Assembly (NCBI RefSeq): GCF_901709675.1
Contig: NC_051095.1
Location: 677,001-741,000, forward strand
From: Syngnathus acus
Lineage: Eukaryota; Chordata; Actinopteri; Syngnathiformes; Syngnathidae
Reading direction: 5' to 3'
DNA: 64,000 nucleotides
A program made the position numbers and the translations under genes. Positions 22,935 to 36,339 of the stretch are shown here, one piece after another (within the stretch, counting starts at the first letter, position 1; each line of letters opens with the position of its first letter). The notes beneath the pieces were generated by a model. The model was given only the letters and a program-made list of their open reading frames with translations. It was not told the origin of the DNA and searched no databases.

Positions 22935-25170
22935 CCGACATGCAAACAGAACCGCTAATGACCGTCATGATAGCAAACACGCTAATGACCGTCATAGACC
23001 TGAGGTACTCCCCCCACCGCCCATCTTCTTCAGCGCTGTCCCTTCCCCACCCACCTTGCTCGCGCTGTCGTTATTTCCCCGCGGTGGGGGTGGGTAGGTG
23101 GAGTAGGGGGCGCTGTTTTCCAAAGCCCGTGAGCATTGCTCGCACATTAGAGCGCAGCATGTGTTTGATTAAAAAAAAGAGTACGGTAACAAATGAGTTC
23201 ATCACATCGTTTAGCAAGATGGCAGCAAATGGTGATAAATGTGCTCCATATGCTGCCAGTAAAACGGCAAAGTGCAGCCCCGCCCTGTCTACCCCCCCCC
23301 CCACGCTTACCCGCCTCTTCTCAGCTATAAACAAATAAATTAAAACATTAGATGTGAGCACCCTCCATCTTTAACGAGCATGTGGACAAGTCGCACTTGC
23401 GCTGCTAATTATGGACAGCTAGCTAAGCCAAACTAAGATAACCATTGTGGCGGTTAGCGTTACAATTTACTCCTCATACATGACAGCAGATGTTTGGGAT
23501 TTCACATGAAATGTTGCAGCGTCATAAAAATTGGAGGGATTGCCTCCCATCATCATCATCGGTTTAAAGTCCGTTTTCCAGGCGCCGCTGGGTTGGACTG
23601 GGTTCTCGATATGGCTTTCCAAAAATGTTCAACCATATTTCCTAAGCGAGAGCGACCAAAAATGATTTTCTCCACTCAAAGCCTCCTACTTGGCTCCCAG
23701 GTGGGCTCTGAGCACTGCACCTACACAAAACCATACGCTGCCTTCCAGTGATATGATGCAAGTTACCATCTTAAAACAGATTACGTGACACATGTAACCC
23801 TAACCCGTTCATTTCAACACTATCGTCATTACCAGATCCTCATTTTTTATTATTGCTCACACACGTTTTGTTTTGTAGCTGTTAGCCGACTTTGTTTATC
23901 TAGCTAGAATACAATTCAGATTTTTGGGTGGTTTTAACCCCAAAACTGTCATCCTAGAACCGCCCCTGGCAACAGACTCAGATTTTGGGGCGGGGTCCGG
24001 TTTCATCTAAGATCACGAGCTTGAAAGAACAAGATAGAAGATCCAAGCAGTTGAAACAAGTTGACTGAAAAGCTCAAGGAAATGACTGATTTGGTATTAA
24101 ATTCAAATACATTGCTCTCTACAAATGACTGCTAACACACAATGCAAACAACCATAAATGGGCTCCTGACACTAGCATTGATATCACCCTGTTTTGGGGG
24201 TTAAAGGTTAAGGTGGTCACCAACAGAGGTTGCACACAATTTAGCGCCAGCTATTTGGGATCTAAGTCAATTGGGAAACGGACAGGGTAAGTGTTTCTCT
24301 GAGAAGTGACTATAGTAGGTGACTTGGGAAATCCACTAGCAATAAAATCCAGTCATAATTGTAGGAGTCAGGTGTCCTCACAAAGAGGTAAATACAAGAA
24401 CGCGCGCACACACGTCGTTACTGAAAGAGTGTGTTTGCGTGCGTGCGTGTGTTGTAAAATGTCCTCTCGTGTGTGTGCGTCCAGATGGGCGGAGACGTCG
24501 CGCATCTCTGCGGTATCTCTCCACATCTGCGAGTGCAGATGTTTGATGAATCGTCAAGCAGCCGCGCTGTCGCCTCATTAAAGTTGCACTCGCACAGGGG
24601 ATGGCGCCCCCCCCCCCCCCCACTTGCCCCTCAGCACCGTAGCGCTAAGGTAGCGCGGCGCTATCGTAGCGTAGCACCGCGTCCTTGGAGTGCCATGCCT
24701 GCAGCTGGCGTCTCCTAGGAAGAAAAGCAACGCACTTTGTCGCCGTCATGTATCATCTTGTCATGTGATCTCGAGTAACTGGAGAGAAGCCACACACACG
24801 CTAATGCGGCTGGACACCAGCAACCACCTCACGTGTACACGCACGCCTGGCCCATCACTAGTAAACATACAGTAGCCACGTGTGCTAATGTTGCTAACTG
24901 CTAGCAAAAAAAAAAAAAAAAAAAGCATATATATATATATATACACACACACACATATATAATGGATAAATATAGTATTTAAATCCATATATGTATATCT
25001 ATATAAATGTAAAACTCTTAAATATGCTAATGCACACAGACACACACACAATTCTAAAACACTGGGAAAGACACACATACACAAACATGCTCGAAAATAA
25101 ACTCTCATTCACACAAGTCACACTCAACTCCCATACATACATTCTCTCACACGAAGTCAATTTACACACA
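22935..25170. other. Intergenic with simple repeats, no gene
   Basis: It contains C-runs (about 23289-23300 and 24607-24622), an A18 run near 24906 and a mixed (TA)n/(CA)n tract at 24927-24960. No exon or RNA gene is supported. Confidence 0.35.
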
Positions 25171-25179
25171 GCACGTAAT

Positions 25180-25385
25180 ATGAAGCGCCGGTGTGAATAT
25201 TCATGGTGAGTCGGCCATTTTGAAAGATGTACATGACATTGGCGCTTTTAATTGTCCAGGTTTTGATTGGCAGGCGGCAAGACGGCGAGGCGGCTCATTT
25301 GCATACGGGTGTCTTTTTGGTGTTTGTGTTGATGCCGGGAAGTGTTTTGCTCCTCCTATGCTAATTAGCAGCATCCGCTAAGGTT
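25180..25385. promoter_or_regulatory. Candidate enhancer block with octamer
   Basis: A GC/AT-mixed unique sequence contains the POU octamer ATTTGCAT at 25297-25304, TTTTAATTGTCC, TTTTGATTGGCAG and CTAATTAGC. It has no coding potential. Octamers and homeodomain cores in a compact block suggest a developmental element of the ebf1 domain. This is inference from motif content. Confidence 0.35.
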
Positions 25386-25810
25386 TTTCCTTCACTCGCC
25401 AAACATTTCTATGTATTGGACGTTATGAACATCCCTTTAGCGTGATTATGGAGTATTCAATTCATCGTTTCACCCATCATGAATATTTGTTGAGTCGGAA
25501 ATGAGTGAATGATTCCAAACGCGGTCATTGCCAATCATTCGTCACGTAGACTTTGAACTTCATTTGGCTTCTCCCCAATCGCAATATCCACATTTTGTCA
25601 TGTGCTGCACTACTTTATATCGTTTATGTAGACTTTAGAGTTGAAACATTTCGAGTTACAGCGCGCTTCAACATGGGCGGGAAAGCTCCGTACATGCAGG
25701 CGTGCGTGCGTGCGCGTGCTTGTGCATGCGACGCGGCGTGCGCCGTCCCGTCCAGATGTTTTCCTCTCCCCGCCTGCAAATGAATTCATGAAAGCATTTA
25801 ATTGTGAGCA

Positions 25811-25820
25811 TGATTGACAG
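25811..25820 (+). promoter_or_regulatory. PBX-MEIS/PREP decamer TGATTGACAG
   Basis: Exact TGATTGACAG, the composite PBX-MEIS/PREP site, just after a CTCCCCGCCTGCAAATGAAT stretch rich in homeobox-like cores. It is one of six in the window. Confidence 0.45.
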
Positions 25821-26105
25821 GCGGGAGGGAACGCCAGCAAGCGCCGGTCCTCCACTTGACGGGTGCTACGGCAAGATGGCCGACGACGTGGACTAAGCCA
25901 CCCGGCGGCGATGGTACCGTCTGCCGTTGCCACGGACATCAAATATACTTCCGGAGAAATCAACCGTTTTTGCCACATTGCGTCAACTGAATGCCGCTCC
26001 TTTTGCCGTGCCCACTTTGGCCACACGGGGGCAGTAGACGACACATGAACCGATGTGCTGTTTATTGGGGCCTTGTTATGAATCCCGCCCGAGTTCCAGG
26101 CAGCG

Positions 26106-26147
26106 ATATGATTGGCTGCTGCATCCAGACGCAGCAGCCAATCATAT
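26106..26147. repeat. 17-bp perfect inverted repeat (hairpin) with CCAAT boxes
   Basis: The left arm is 26106-26122, the 8-nt loop 26123-26130 and the right arm 26131-26147. The arms read ATATGATTGGCTGCTGC and its exact reverse complement, so ATTGG/CCAAT motifs face each other. The stem is too short for a typical miRNA precursor. Confidence 0.8.
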
Positions 26148-26399
26148 TGCATAATAATTATCCTTTTTTTGTTATTATAATTATTGAAGTGCATTTGAGG
26201 AAAGGATTTCAGTGTGTATCAAACTGGTAAAACTTTGCATGAATCAGTGCTGGAGAAGTAGCGCAACCACGCACACAGAGCGTCGTGTATTGTGTCTTGC
26301 AGTTGATGTTTATTTACGGCGTCTGGCGAGCAGTTGAGCTTGGTGACATGTTTATTGCGGTCATCAGTGTGGGGGCCACCGGGGGCCGCGTGCAGGTGC

Positions 26400-27279
26400 A
26401 CGTCAGGCGCTCAACAAGATTTACTGCCCGTGTCTGAGCGGGTGCGTGCGAGCTAGCGCGCGCGTGTCCGCTCCGAACAGCCGCTTAAACTTTAACACGC
26501 TCTTATGGCATTAGCACACAAACAGCATCAGGTTGCTATGCTAGCTCGCCAATGCTATGTAGCTTAGCTTCTTTAGTACGCCGCTATCTAGCATTGCTCA
26601 GGTTCCCGCCGTGTTTTGGTCGTACGCGAGAAAAGATGAGCAAACGCGCTACTGGTTCGGCGATGAGCTAAGTAGGATGAGGTCACGCGATTGCACCAAA
26701 TTAGCCTGGAGAAGCTTGTATAAAAGCAGACACACACACAGTTGCATCTGGGAGTTGAAGGTGAGCAAGTGATGAAGTAGTCAAAAAAAAAAGAAAAAAG
26801 GAGAGGACGAGCCCCCTCGTCACCTTCAGCGTCCTTACTATGCGGAAGTGAAGAAAACAAAAATCACAATTCAGCGTTCTTCCTCTCGTGCTTTCTCGGA
26901 CTCGACTTCCTGTTCCTGCCGCTTAACTTCCTACTCCTGAACCGTGGCTTCCCGAAGCGCATGTCTTCCTTCCTCCATTTTGACGTCCTTCTCCTACCTG
27001 ACTTCCTGTTCTCCTTCTTCTTCACTTCCTGTTGCTCCTCTTTTGCTTTGTGTTTTTTCCCCTCCTCCTTTTCCCTCACTATCCCCCTGGCGGTCATCAC
27101 ATGAGTGTTTTTCCACACGTTGGCGCGTGCCCGCTCTCCACAAACAGGCATATGTGTGTGTGTGTGTGCGCGCGCGCAAGAGGGCGCGTGTGCGTGTGCG
27201 GTGGCCTTTCCTCTTCAAGCTAATTACGCGAGCTACCTTGTAGCGGCGTCCCGGCGGGAGGCCAACAACTGTCAGCGCA
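26400..27279. other. Intergenic; pyrimidine-rich ACTTCCT cluster
   Basis: Between about 26905 and 27030 the hexamer ACTTCC (an ETS-like core) recurs in a CT-rich strand. A CpG/(TG)n patch follows at 27150-27200. No gene is supported. Confidence 0.3.
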
Positions 27280-27500
27280 GTATTATTTTTGAAATTTAAA
27301 CAATCATCTTAGGCGCTCGGCTGCTAAGATCCCGGCCTTTCCTCCGCCTCCGACCTTCAGTAATTAATACCCGAGGGTCCATTATTGGCAAAGCCTTTAT
27401 CCTGGGGGCCCGCCAGCCTCCAGCTCGCTAATTACGGCCGAGCGGCTAATCTCCCCCGCCCCTCCCTCCCCCCTCGTGATTGACAGCTACACCTCTTCCA
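27280..27500. promoter_or_regulatory. Candidate enhancer block with PBX-MEIS decamer
   Basis: A unique sequence dense in homeodomain cores (CAGTAATTAATACC, GCTAATTACGG, GGCTAATC, CCACTAATTGCC) contains an exact TGATTGACAG at 27477-27486. There is no coding potential and no repeat. This is the strongest enhancer-like block in the gene desert by motif density. Function is inferred. Confidence 0.4.
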
Positions 27501-30099
27501 CTAATTGCCTGTTGCAGACAACACCTGGTGAACCGCCGCGCCGGGGGACGCCCGGCCCGGACTCCGACGACGTCCTCCCGGGACGCGCAACCTCTCAAAC
27601 CCGCCGCTTCCTTTCCGTGCGCGTGTTAAGCGCACGTGCGCGCGCAACACGTTTCCCAGTCGACGTAACAAAACGCACAGAGTCCTCAACGATGATCAGC
27701 GTCCAAAATGTTCATTGTGGGACACGCCAGCCAAAGTCCAAATTGAAACTGGACGTCTCTCGGCAATTGTCCAAATCTATGCGTAGCCGTCGTTGCTACG
27801 GCAGCCTGTCACAGGTTGTCAAGGGCGTGGCCCAGTCCCAACAGGTTTGCAAAAGACAGTGTGAACGGTCAGGCCCAAAAAGCGGATTTGACCAGGATTC
27901 TGATGGAGCCCGCAAAGCCTGCAGCTGGAGTTGTCCTCCATTGACCGGCGACTAACAAACAGTCTCAATGGGAGAGACTGACGATGGCAAAGGGGAGGAG
28001 TTGAAATTCATCATCTTAAAAACAAAATCGTTTGTTTTTGTCTGGTTGTCGATAAACAACAAAAGGTTGACTGACTGGCGGGTTTTGGGGAGTAGCAGCA
28101 AGCTGGCGACCTCTCGACACAAAGCGCCACTTAATGCGGCCGGCGCGCCCACCATTAGCACCTCGCTAATCCTACAGTTCATTAGCTGCACTCTTAATCG
28201 TTAAATTGGACGAGCGGCCGACTCTCGGGGCGGGCAGGCGGGGGAGCGTGCGGGGCTTCAGCCGTTGGGCTAATGCGCGTGCTAACAGCCCGACCTCGAA
28301 AAAGCTGAGAGGCGAAAGGCTCGGGATCAAATTCCTCTTGCCTTTGCGGGAACGCTACTTGATTTTTTCCCCCCTTCTTTCATCTTTCTCGGTGACCTTT
28401 CACGCTCAGCTTTGCGTCGCTGCTACGACTGACCGCCGGAAGAAAAAAAAAAACACTAGAGGGGCCTGGCTAACTGGTGGAGCCGTCATGATGACTGACT
28501 CGGGAGACCGACGTGTTTGGCGACGTCTCACCGGAGCGACGTTTCGCCGAGACGCGCGGGATCGTGGCGCATTCAAAATGTGGTCATTGTTTCCGACTAT
28601 GAACACCAGGGGGCGCACTTTATCCACTGCAACAAGTTGAGCTAGCGCAAAAGCCAATTGTGTCGCACTGGCGATATTTTGTTTTCCCGTGACTGTCCAC
28701 GTTAACCCATGTGAAGCCATACCACATGCTAAACACGGCTAAAAACACATACACACACACGCTAACCTTAGCATGCTAAAACAAGTCAAACACGCTCCTA
28801 ACACCGAATCACTCAAATACGACTCATCTTCACGTGTGAACGGGCGCCAATGCAGGAACCTACGTGACAAGATGTACTCATGTCCCATTTGTAAACAATG
28901 TGTGTTCGGATGTGCGCGCACACACTTCTTATGATGTGCGTTACTAATGACCGGAGTCAATAATTAGCTGTTGTGGTTTGAAGTGCTAAGGCGTTAATGA
29001 ACTTGAGGGAGTGGATGCCTGCAAGTGCAGTCTTGTCTTGTATGCGTGTGTGTGTGTGTTTAGATTGACCACGTGGCTCTGAATTGGTTAATCAAGTTTT
29101 TGTCTGGATAAATATTGCATGGAGTGCCTCATTGTGCTACCACGGGTGCTTTGGCGTGGTCGGCGTAGCGCTCGTAGCTGTCGTCTGGCCCGTTTGAATG
29201 AGTTGCGAATCGTCGGAAGGTTTGGGGAATCTTCCCAGCGAGGACGAGCATGATTTAGGGAATCGTACGTTAATTGTGGAGGCAGGAAGGAACATCTGGA
29301 GCACCAATCATCGCATGTCCACCACGTCAGCCAAGTCCACTTCCTGTCAGATCACGACACCCTGGAGAGCCACCCAACCCCCATTTCATCCCCTCCCATC
29401 TCGATTCCGATGACCCCCCTCCGCCCCCTGATGTCACGAGCGCATGTCAAAAGAAGTCTTCCTTTCTTTGAACAAGCTTTTGCTTTTACAACTCCTGTTA
29501 TCGGGGGAACATGGTCACGGTAACGCTGCTGACCCCCGGCAGCTCGCCACAATGAGACCCATCCGATAAAGTGTAGTGGAATACTACACTTTGTGGTACT
29601 ACCGGGTAGTAGTGCAATATAATGCAGTACGCTGGATTGGCCACACAGTACGAGTACAAAGTAGTTCCATGAAGTATTGTAATAGCATAACATACAGGGT
29701 TGTACGATTTGGAGTAAGCTTTAAAAGGCACGGCAGCCATTTGAAGTGCATGAGCAGCAAAAAATGGAGGCAAGGTTGGGCGGGGCACTTAATGCCTTCA
29801 ATGATGTCAGCGCTGGCTGCATTTCATTGGTGCGATACGGCTTGCCAGTATTTCACCGGCAAACGATGGACTAGCTGCAAACGGCCAGACGCTCTTGTCG
29901 CAATTTTCTTGCGCTTGGTGGCAAAGGCGAACCTCGATTTGGCACGCTGGGTGTTGGTGAGGAGGGAGGCTTTTGGACCATGGCTGCTGAGGCTTTTAAA
30001 GACCCACAAAGGAGGCCGGGCCGAGTCGTCGGTCCGAGGACTTTATGGCCCCCCTCCCCCCCAGCGCTCCCTGGAGACACTTGGTCTTGACGAGCGCAC
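27501..30099. other. Intergenic, nothing firm
   Basis: GC-rich unique sequence with scattered CTAAT cores (for example ACCTCGCTAATCC near 28160). A short local repeat of GTAGT/ACTAC motifs lies at 29560-29660. No exon or RNA gene is supported. Confidence 0.3.
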
Positions 30100-31479
30100 C
30101 CCACCCGCTACTTTCATAAGCCAATTAGAGACACGGCGCCATAAATAAGATCTATTATTAGATAACGTGAAGAACCTTCCGCGTCCCCCTTTTGACTCCT
30201 CAACTTTTTATTCGCAATTTTTACGAGTCGCCGCCTTTTAATTGCCGTCGCCATCTTGCTCCTTTGCTCGCCCGGCCTCACCTTCAGAAATACAAACTAC
30301 TACTAAGGCCCTTTTTTGTTGGAGAATATTTTACAATACAAACTCATAGAATGTATTCAATTCAAAGTCAGATTGTCTTCAAGCCGAGAAAACTAACAGC
30401 AAGGACTTTTATGTGCTCCTGAGTGAGCTTTGGAAATTGCGCAACGTGATTCCTGTGTGTTGTCCGTGCGTGTGCGTGTGTTCTGGACAGTTTTGTGTGT
30501 CCAAATTCAATTAGGTGTGATTGAGTGTTGACATTTGTGAGCTCACAGAACAGGAAATAGTTTGGAGCGGGCCGGCGCTCCCAGAGGGAACGTCGCCGGC
30601 CAGCCGGCCGGAAAAGAATAAGTCACGAGCGGCCAGAACTGACGTCGGGAGGGCTCGCTTGTTGCTCGGGTCAGGCCGGTTCCGTCCGTCGGCTCGCTCC
30701 CGCGACGCGATACGGCACGGCACGCTCGGGGTGTGACGAGAGACGGCTTCAGGTAACGTGGGCAATGATCTCGCATGATTCATGGCAAAATAACAAAAAG
30801 TTGCCGGTGTTGAAGCGGAGGGGGGAAAGAAATACGCCACAGTTCATCGCTAAGACATTGTGGTAAGTTAACAAAATGTTTGGTGGTCCACAAAACCAAC
30901 GACTATATTGTGCCGACCCCTTACCTATCGCAAACTAGCTAATGCTAGCTAACTTGCTAGTGTCTAGCCTACGGCGATACTTGATATATATTTGTGAGTA
31001 AACTTGAATTTGTATAGTTTGTTGGCAGCACAGTTTGTTCTTTTTGTGGAATCGCAAGGCTGTCGGTTGAGTTCCCCATTCCGTTTCCAGTTTGAGCCCG
31101 AGGTCCGAGCAGGGCCGGCTCGCGAGCGGTCGGGACGAGCTCGGCGTCAGCGCATCCCGCGGCCGCCGTGCAAATGGTACGTCAATATTTGATGTCGGCG
31201 GCGAGGTCGGAACGCGTCGGGCGGGAGGCTGCCGGGCGCGCAAAAGAAAAGAAAGAAGCAAAGCGATACCTGAACGCGGTGAGTCAAATCCCAGAAAACC
31301 AAAGACGCTCCCGAGGAAACAGACGCGCGGATGAATGATGAATAAATTGAGGAATTTTCCACCAGCCGGCGAAAACAAAAACAACTTTTTTTTTTTTCTT
31401 GTCTTCTAATGGAGGCAAAGTTAGGAAGATGATTTATTTATGCGTCTGGAGGGGGCGGAGCCTGCAGCCAGATTTCAGC

Positions 31480-31780
31480 GAATCGCAACGGAGCCTATTA
31501 GCACTTGACGGGTTTATCCGCCGGCCGCTGGCTCGCGTTAGCGGGCTGCGGCCGCCGCCAGCCCTTGCTAACTCCTCTGGGTCCGCCTGCCATCCCATAC
31601 CTGAGTGCCCCCCCCACCCCAAATGCATCGATTTCATGTCAGATGTTTTCTGAGGAGCGAGGGGGGGGATTCTTTGGCCCAAATGCTGAGGAGGGATCTC
31701 TTAATTAGGGAGCAGGATTTAGCGGCCAGGGCTGCAGGTCAATCACGTGTAGTTTATTCGCCGCCGGCCGAGCGAGCGAG
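31480..31780. promoter_or_regulatory. Candidate conserved non-coding block
   Basis: Includes GCCTATTAGCACTTGACGGG, CTCTTAATTAGGGAGCAGGA and TCAATCACGTGTAGTTTATT (an E-box CACGTG beside homeodomain-like cores). It has no coding potential and is not repetitive apart from a C-run and a G-run. The call is by composition. Confidence 0.25.
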
Positions 31781-32799
31781 CGACAGTGAACGTCTCGCGC
31801 AGTAGGTGTGTCGGGGGGGGGGGGGGGGTCAAGAAATCAAAGTCGCCTGATCTAATTGGCTCCTTTGCACGCACAGGTGGCGGCATGACGACAATCCGCA
31901 ATATTCTGGGAGGTTCCGAAAGCTGCATCAAGAAAAAGCTTTATATGGCATGTTAATAATCAGGCATGTCATTGGGCGCTATAATATGTTTAACGTAAAA
32001 TATTTTAGCATCATAACGCGCAAATTGTCGAACGTTTAGCATGCTCAAAATCCCGTGACCGTTAATATGCGCACCATATAAGCACTGAGTGACGTGTTTA
32101 ATTTAATGTCATGTTTCTGGTCGGGTAAAACGTTTAACACCGAGCACGTTTCGCAGCATTGCGCAATACCTGTTGCATCATGTGACTTTTTTTCACTTTC
32201 CGCACTGGGCTACCAGTCATCGCACGCGCTAACGTGGGAATATTCTGCCATGTTTAGGAACGACGCATAACAAGCTTTGGTGGACATGCCGGCAATCTGT
32301 GTGACATGCAGGAAAACGCGTGCGTGGGGTCGATGATGAAGGACCCGCCCGCCGTCAGGAAGCGGCAGATGTTTTCCTGTCCTCGAAAACATCTGGAAGG
32401 CCTTTCCAGCAGCACGACTGAAAGTTTTCACGTAGGGTCGTTCTGCCTTTTTTCACGTCCATTCCTTTTATTTTATACGCCGCCGTGTCGCGTCCAAGCA
32501 CCGTTAAGAACCTCACAAACGTTTTGAGGACAGACACGGTAAGGCGGGTTCACGGGGACCCACAGGAGGTCCAGCAGGGAGGTGGTGGCTTCGGACGCCA
32601 AGGCCCAGAGGACCCGTTGAATGGACAAGCCCCCGCTGTTTTTTTGGGTCAGTGTCAGAATCGGGGTTTCGGCTCGGAAAGTCTGGTGGCGGGAGTTGCA
32701 GATGTGCTGGACGGCTACACCGTGAGAACCTCGACGCCGCACAAAAGAACTTTATCCACATTTTTTTCCTTCTGACGGAAAAGTCCAGGCCCAGGCGGA

Positions 32800-33110
32800 A
32801 TCCCCGGGGAACCACAACCGAGAACCAGCGAGGCGGAACCGCAACATGCGCGCACCCACGCACACACGAGCGCGCGCGCGCACACACACACACACACGCG
32901 CACACTGGGCTGCGACTGTGCGTGTGTGTAATGAGATACATGACTTACATTAACCCCGCGGTGACGCTTCACAGGAGGATGAAGAGGAAGAGGCGCTCCT
33001 TCCTCCTCCTCGGTCTGTGGAGGGAAAAACATGAATGTGAATAAAGGTCAGCTGTCAGGGCGTGTGTCTCAGCACACACGCACGCGCACTCACTCACACG
33101 CACACATTCA
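32800..33110. other. Intergenic with (CA)n/(CG)n tract
   Basis: Alternating purine-pyrimidine CACG/CGCG sequence runs over about 32850-32906, which could adopt Z-DNA. Short CACACG tracts follow at 33070-33105. Confidence 0.5.
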
Positions 33111-33460
33111 CTTCATATATTCAATCCAAGTCTTATTTGGATGCAGGGGACATTCAATAGAAATTCAAATGGTTTTGGTCTCATCATAATTTAAAAAAAG
33201 TCACAAGAAATTGCATTAAAAAAAAAATCACCAAAACACAGGAAATCTACAAAAACCACTTTTTTTTTTTTTTTTTTTATAAAAACACACGCACACAAAA
33301 ACAAATCACATGCAAAACAATCACCTCAAAAATCCCTCACACAATGAAAACCACAAAACTTCATATATTCAATGCAAGTCTTATTTGGATGCAGGGGACA
33401 CTCCATTCAAAATCCAATGTTTTTATCGAATCACAATGAAAAAAAGTCACAAGCAAACAC
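33111..33460. repeat. Two direct copies of a ~100-bp unit, offset ~247 bp
   Basis: TTCATATATTCAATCCAAGT (about 33113) and TTCATATATTCAATGCAAGT (about 33360) both lead into CTTATTTGGATGCAGGGGAC and then an AAAAAAGTCACAAG block. The spacer is an A/T-rich CACAAAAA sequence. Confidence 0.75.
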
Positions 33461-34289
33461 ACATACTACAAAAACATTCATCTTAATGCCCAGCTTTCCG
33501 CCCCTTATCCTCCCCAGTGGGACAACCAAATTGGGCAAAATAACAGGTACACCCAGGTCCTTCCTTTTTCCTGTTTTATTGTTGTTTTTGTTCTTCCTTG
33601 ACTCATCGTTTTCTCTTTTCCATGTGGCACAAATTCACTCACGCCAAACAATAATGGCGCAAACTACACTTAATAATTCCACTCAAAATGAGCTTCTTCT
33701 CCAGTTCGAAGGCTCGGAGATGATATTTCACTTAAATTGAGCGCCGAACACAAACAAAAACGACAATAACAGACCTGCATCTGATTCTTCTTCTTTTTGG
33801 GGGTTTAAATGGCGTAGCCGACATCTTTCCGGTGTATTACCCTGCGGTTGATTCTCTCTCGCTTCTCTGCTACACTTCCTGCTTCGGTTTCCCGCCGACA
33901 AAATAATGGCACGCAATTGGCCGCAGCGGGTCACGTGGTGACCCAATCAGGTGAAACAAGCGTCCATGCTCCCTAGTTTCCTTTCGTCCATTTTTCTTGC
34001 TTCCTTTCTTCCTTGCCGTTCTCATTCCTTTTTTTCTTACTTCCTTGTCCCCGAGCTTTCTTCCACTTGTCCTTCCTTGTTCCCCTTCTCGCTTTCTTTC
34101 TTACTTCTGCAAATATGAATGAATATTTAAAGGGAAATACAATTTTTCTTTTTCTTATTTCCACATTTTTTGATTGATCCAAACTGTTCAAACGCTCGAC
34201 TGTTCATCTTATTGCAAAAATTTTTTAAAAATCCCCTCAAAAAATCATGAGAAAAGACCGAAAATATGTTTTGGACCAATTCATATCAT

Positions 34290-34400
34290 TCTTTATTATT
34301 ATTGCCATCATAATCATCATCAACAAAGGCATTGTCAGTCATCATCATGTTCATTGTCATCATCGCCATCTTCATCATCATCTTCATTTGCTGCTTATTA
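34290..34400. repeat. Degenerate (CAT)n tract
   Basis: CATCATCATC-type trinucleotides mixed with ATT and GTC units. The parallel open frames in three frames are a product of the repeat, not a gene. Confidence 0.6.
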
Positions 34401-34967
34401 TCAGCTGTCCATCACGGCGGAGGAGGCTTCTCCTCACCTACCAGCACAACTGTGTTTGTTGGCATTTTCTTCCATCGTTCATCCCAAGAGCTCCCAAAAC
34501 TTCCACAAGCTGCAAACACAGCTCAGCTTTGCATCATTTTCAAGAGCCTCCACAGACCCCCCCAGCCCGCAAAAGCTCTCCCCTCCGAGATCTTCGAACC
34601 GCTCACCCCCCTCCCAGCCCACCAAAAATAACTCGGCTAAACATGCAATATTTATAGTGCAACGCACACTTTTACATTGCAAATAGACAAATGGATACTA
34701 ATCGTCACATTTCGACTTCTTGCATTTCACTGCCTGCCAAAATCAACATGAAGAACAACAAAAAGGATAGACGCTGTTATTGATGACATCATCAGAGCAT
34801 GGCATATATGTCCATCATCATCAGCCTCACTTTTTTTTTCAAACCGAACGAAACTGTAATTGTCAGTATGTCAAGATATTTGAATTGCTTCCATCAGTAC
34901 ATTTTATTTGCCAGTCTGTTAAAAGATCAATAAAAGCTCATCGTCCAACTATATACATCTCCGAACT

Positions 34968-35060
34968 CCAAAGTATGGCCCGCGGCCCGGATACGGCCCG
35001 CCTTGACATTTTGGCCCGGTCCCCTGAACGATACCAGAGATTTTCTTTTTCAGTCCGGCC
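34968..35060. mobile_element. hAT-like repeat fragment
   Basis: CTCCAAAGTATGGCCCGCGG followed by CCCGGATACGGCCCGCC resembles the vertebrate repeat also seen at 14015-14061. Only one end is recognisable. Confidence 0.35.
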
Positions 35061-35459
35061 GCGTAATCAAGACTTATGCATGCATTGAACGTGATAGTCT
35101 ATATCTAAGAACATTAAAAAATGACCCATTCTGCTGACAGCCAAAGTCCATGATGTTGCGACTGTTTGTCGAGGAAGTGAGTGTTTATTGCTTGAACAGG
35201 AAATGAGCGGCGATAGAGATGATGTGTTTATTGCACTCCATAGCAACATCAACAGCGTCTTAATGAGCAGCGCGCAATTAAAACACAAAGATGTCGTTAG
35301 TAGCCGCGGCTGGAGACAGAAAAGACGAAGTTAAAAAACAGAAGACGAGAATAATAATGTGAGTAAAAATTGCTGGTTGTGGTTTTATTGTTTTACTGCG
35401 CAGTGCGAAGGGCCCTCTGGTGGACTCATTAGCTTGACCACTTTGACTTATTTTACGAG

Positions 35460-36330
35460 GCCCGCTAATTAGCGCGCGCGTGCGAGTTAAGGCGGCAATC
35501 GGGCCACTTCCTGTGACACTTTTGCTCTCTCTCTCCATCTCTGTCCGTCATTAACTTTGCGGACGTCCTTGCGGCGGCGGTCAAATGTGTAAAACAAGAA
35601 CAATAAAAGTGTCCACTTGCTCCTTCTTTCTGTCTTCGCCAGCTTCGAGGTGGGCCTGTAAATAAAACAACAGTGGCATCTCATACACGCACACACATCA
35701 GCACAAACGTCCAGAAAGTGGTGCCATCACATTTAGCTAGCAACTAAAAAAAAAAGAAAAAAAACAACACAATGATATACACCCCTATCATACATAAAAC
35801 ATTACTCATGAACATATTAGGTCATCAACTGACAAGATAGTCAGCGATTAGCTTCATGCTAACGATATATTGGAATCGGCATTGACAGGCTAGCATCGTT
35901 CTGTTTTCTAAAGTTTAAACATCTATCTTATGAACAGTACAGGACATTTGAAGAGGTAGATACAACACACTGTAGCCAATATTTACAGACATAGGCATTG
36001 CCAGGTACCACGTAGAACGAGTGAATGACAAAAGTAAATCAACTGCCACTTTTAGCTGCCTCCCTCAGATGACGGGCTAGTCTGAAGGAAGTAAGGGGGG
36101 GGGGCAGTGAAAACAACACTCCTGCTCTTTTAAAGAGGCAGCACAAATGAGGTCATGGGACAAGACATGTGAAAACGGAAAGGTCGCCACAAACAATCAA
36201 CAAAGCCATTCGAAGAACACAGAGGTGTTGCGCTAGCGATGGAAAAATAAAAAGGCAGGTAGGATCGGCGCACGGTACGGACGCATGTGCGAGTGTAAAC
36301 AAAAGAGCCAAGGGTCGCCGGGAGAGCGCG
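35460..36330. other. Intergenic, nothing recognised
   Basis: AT-rich unique sequence with an A-run at 35746-35764 and a G-run near 36096. No gene, RNA or repeat is supported. Confidence 0.3.
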
Positions 36331-36339
36331 ATGATTGCG

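Noticed and set aside
26106-26147. Possible miRNA precursor
   Set aside because: The stem is only 17 bp with an 8-nt loop, shorter than typical precursors; kept only as an inverted repeat.
34174-34686. Overlapping long open frames in three + strand frames
   Set aside because: Caused by CAT-rich low-complexity sequence lacking stops; no domain recognised.
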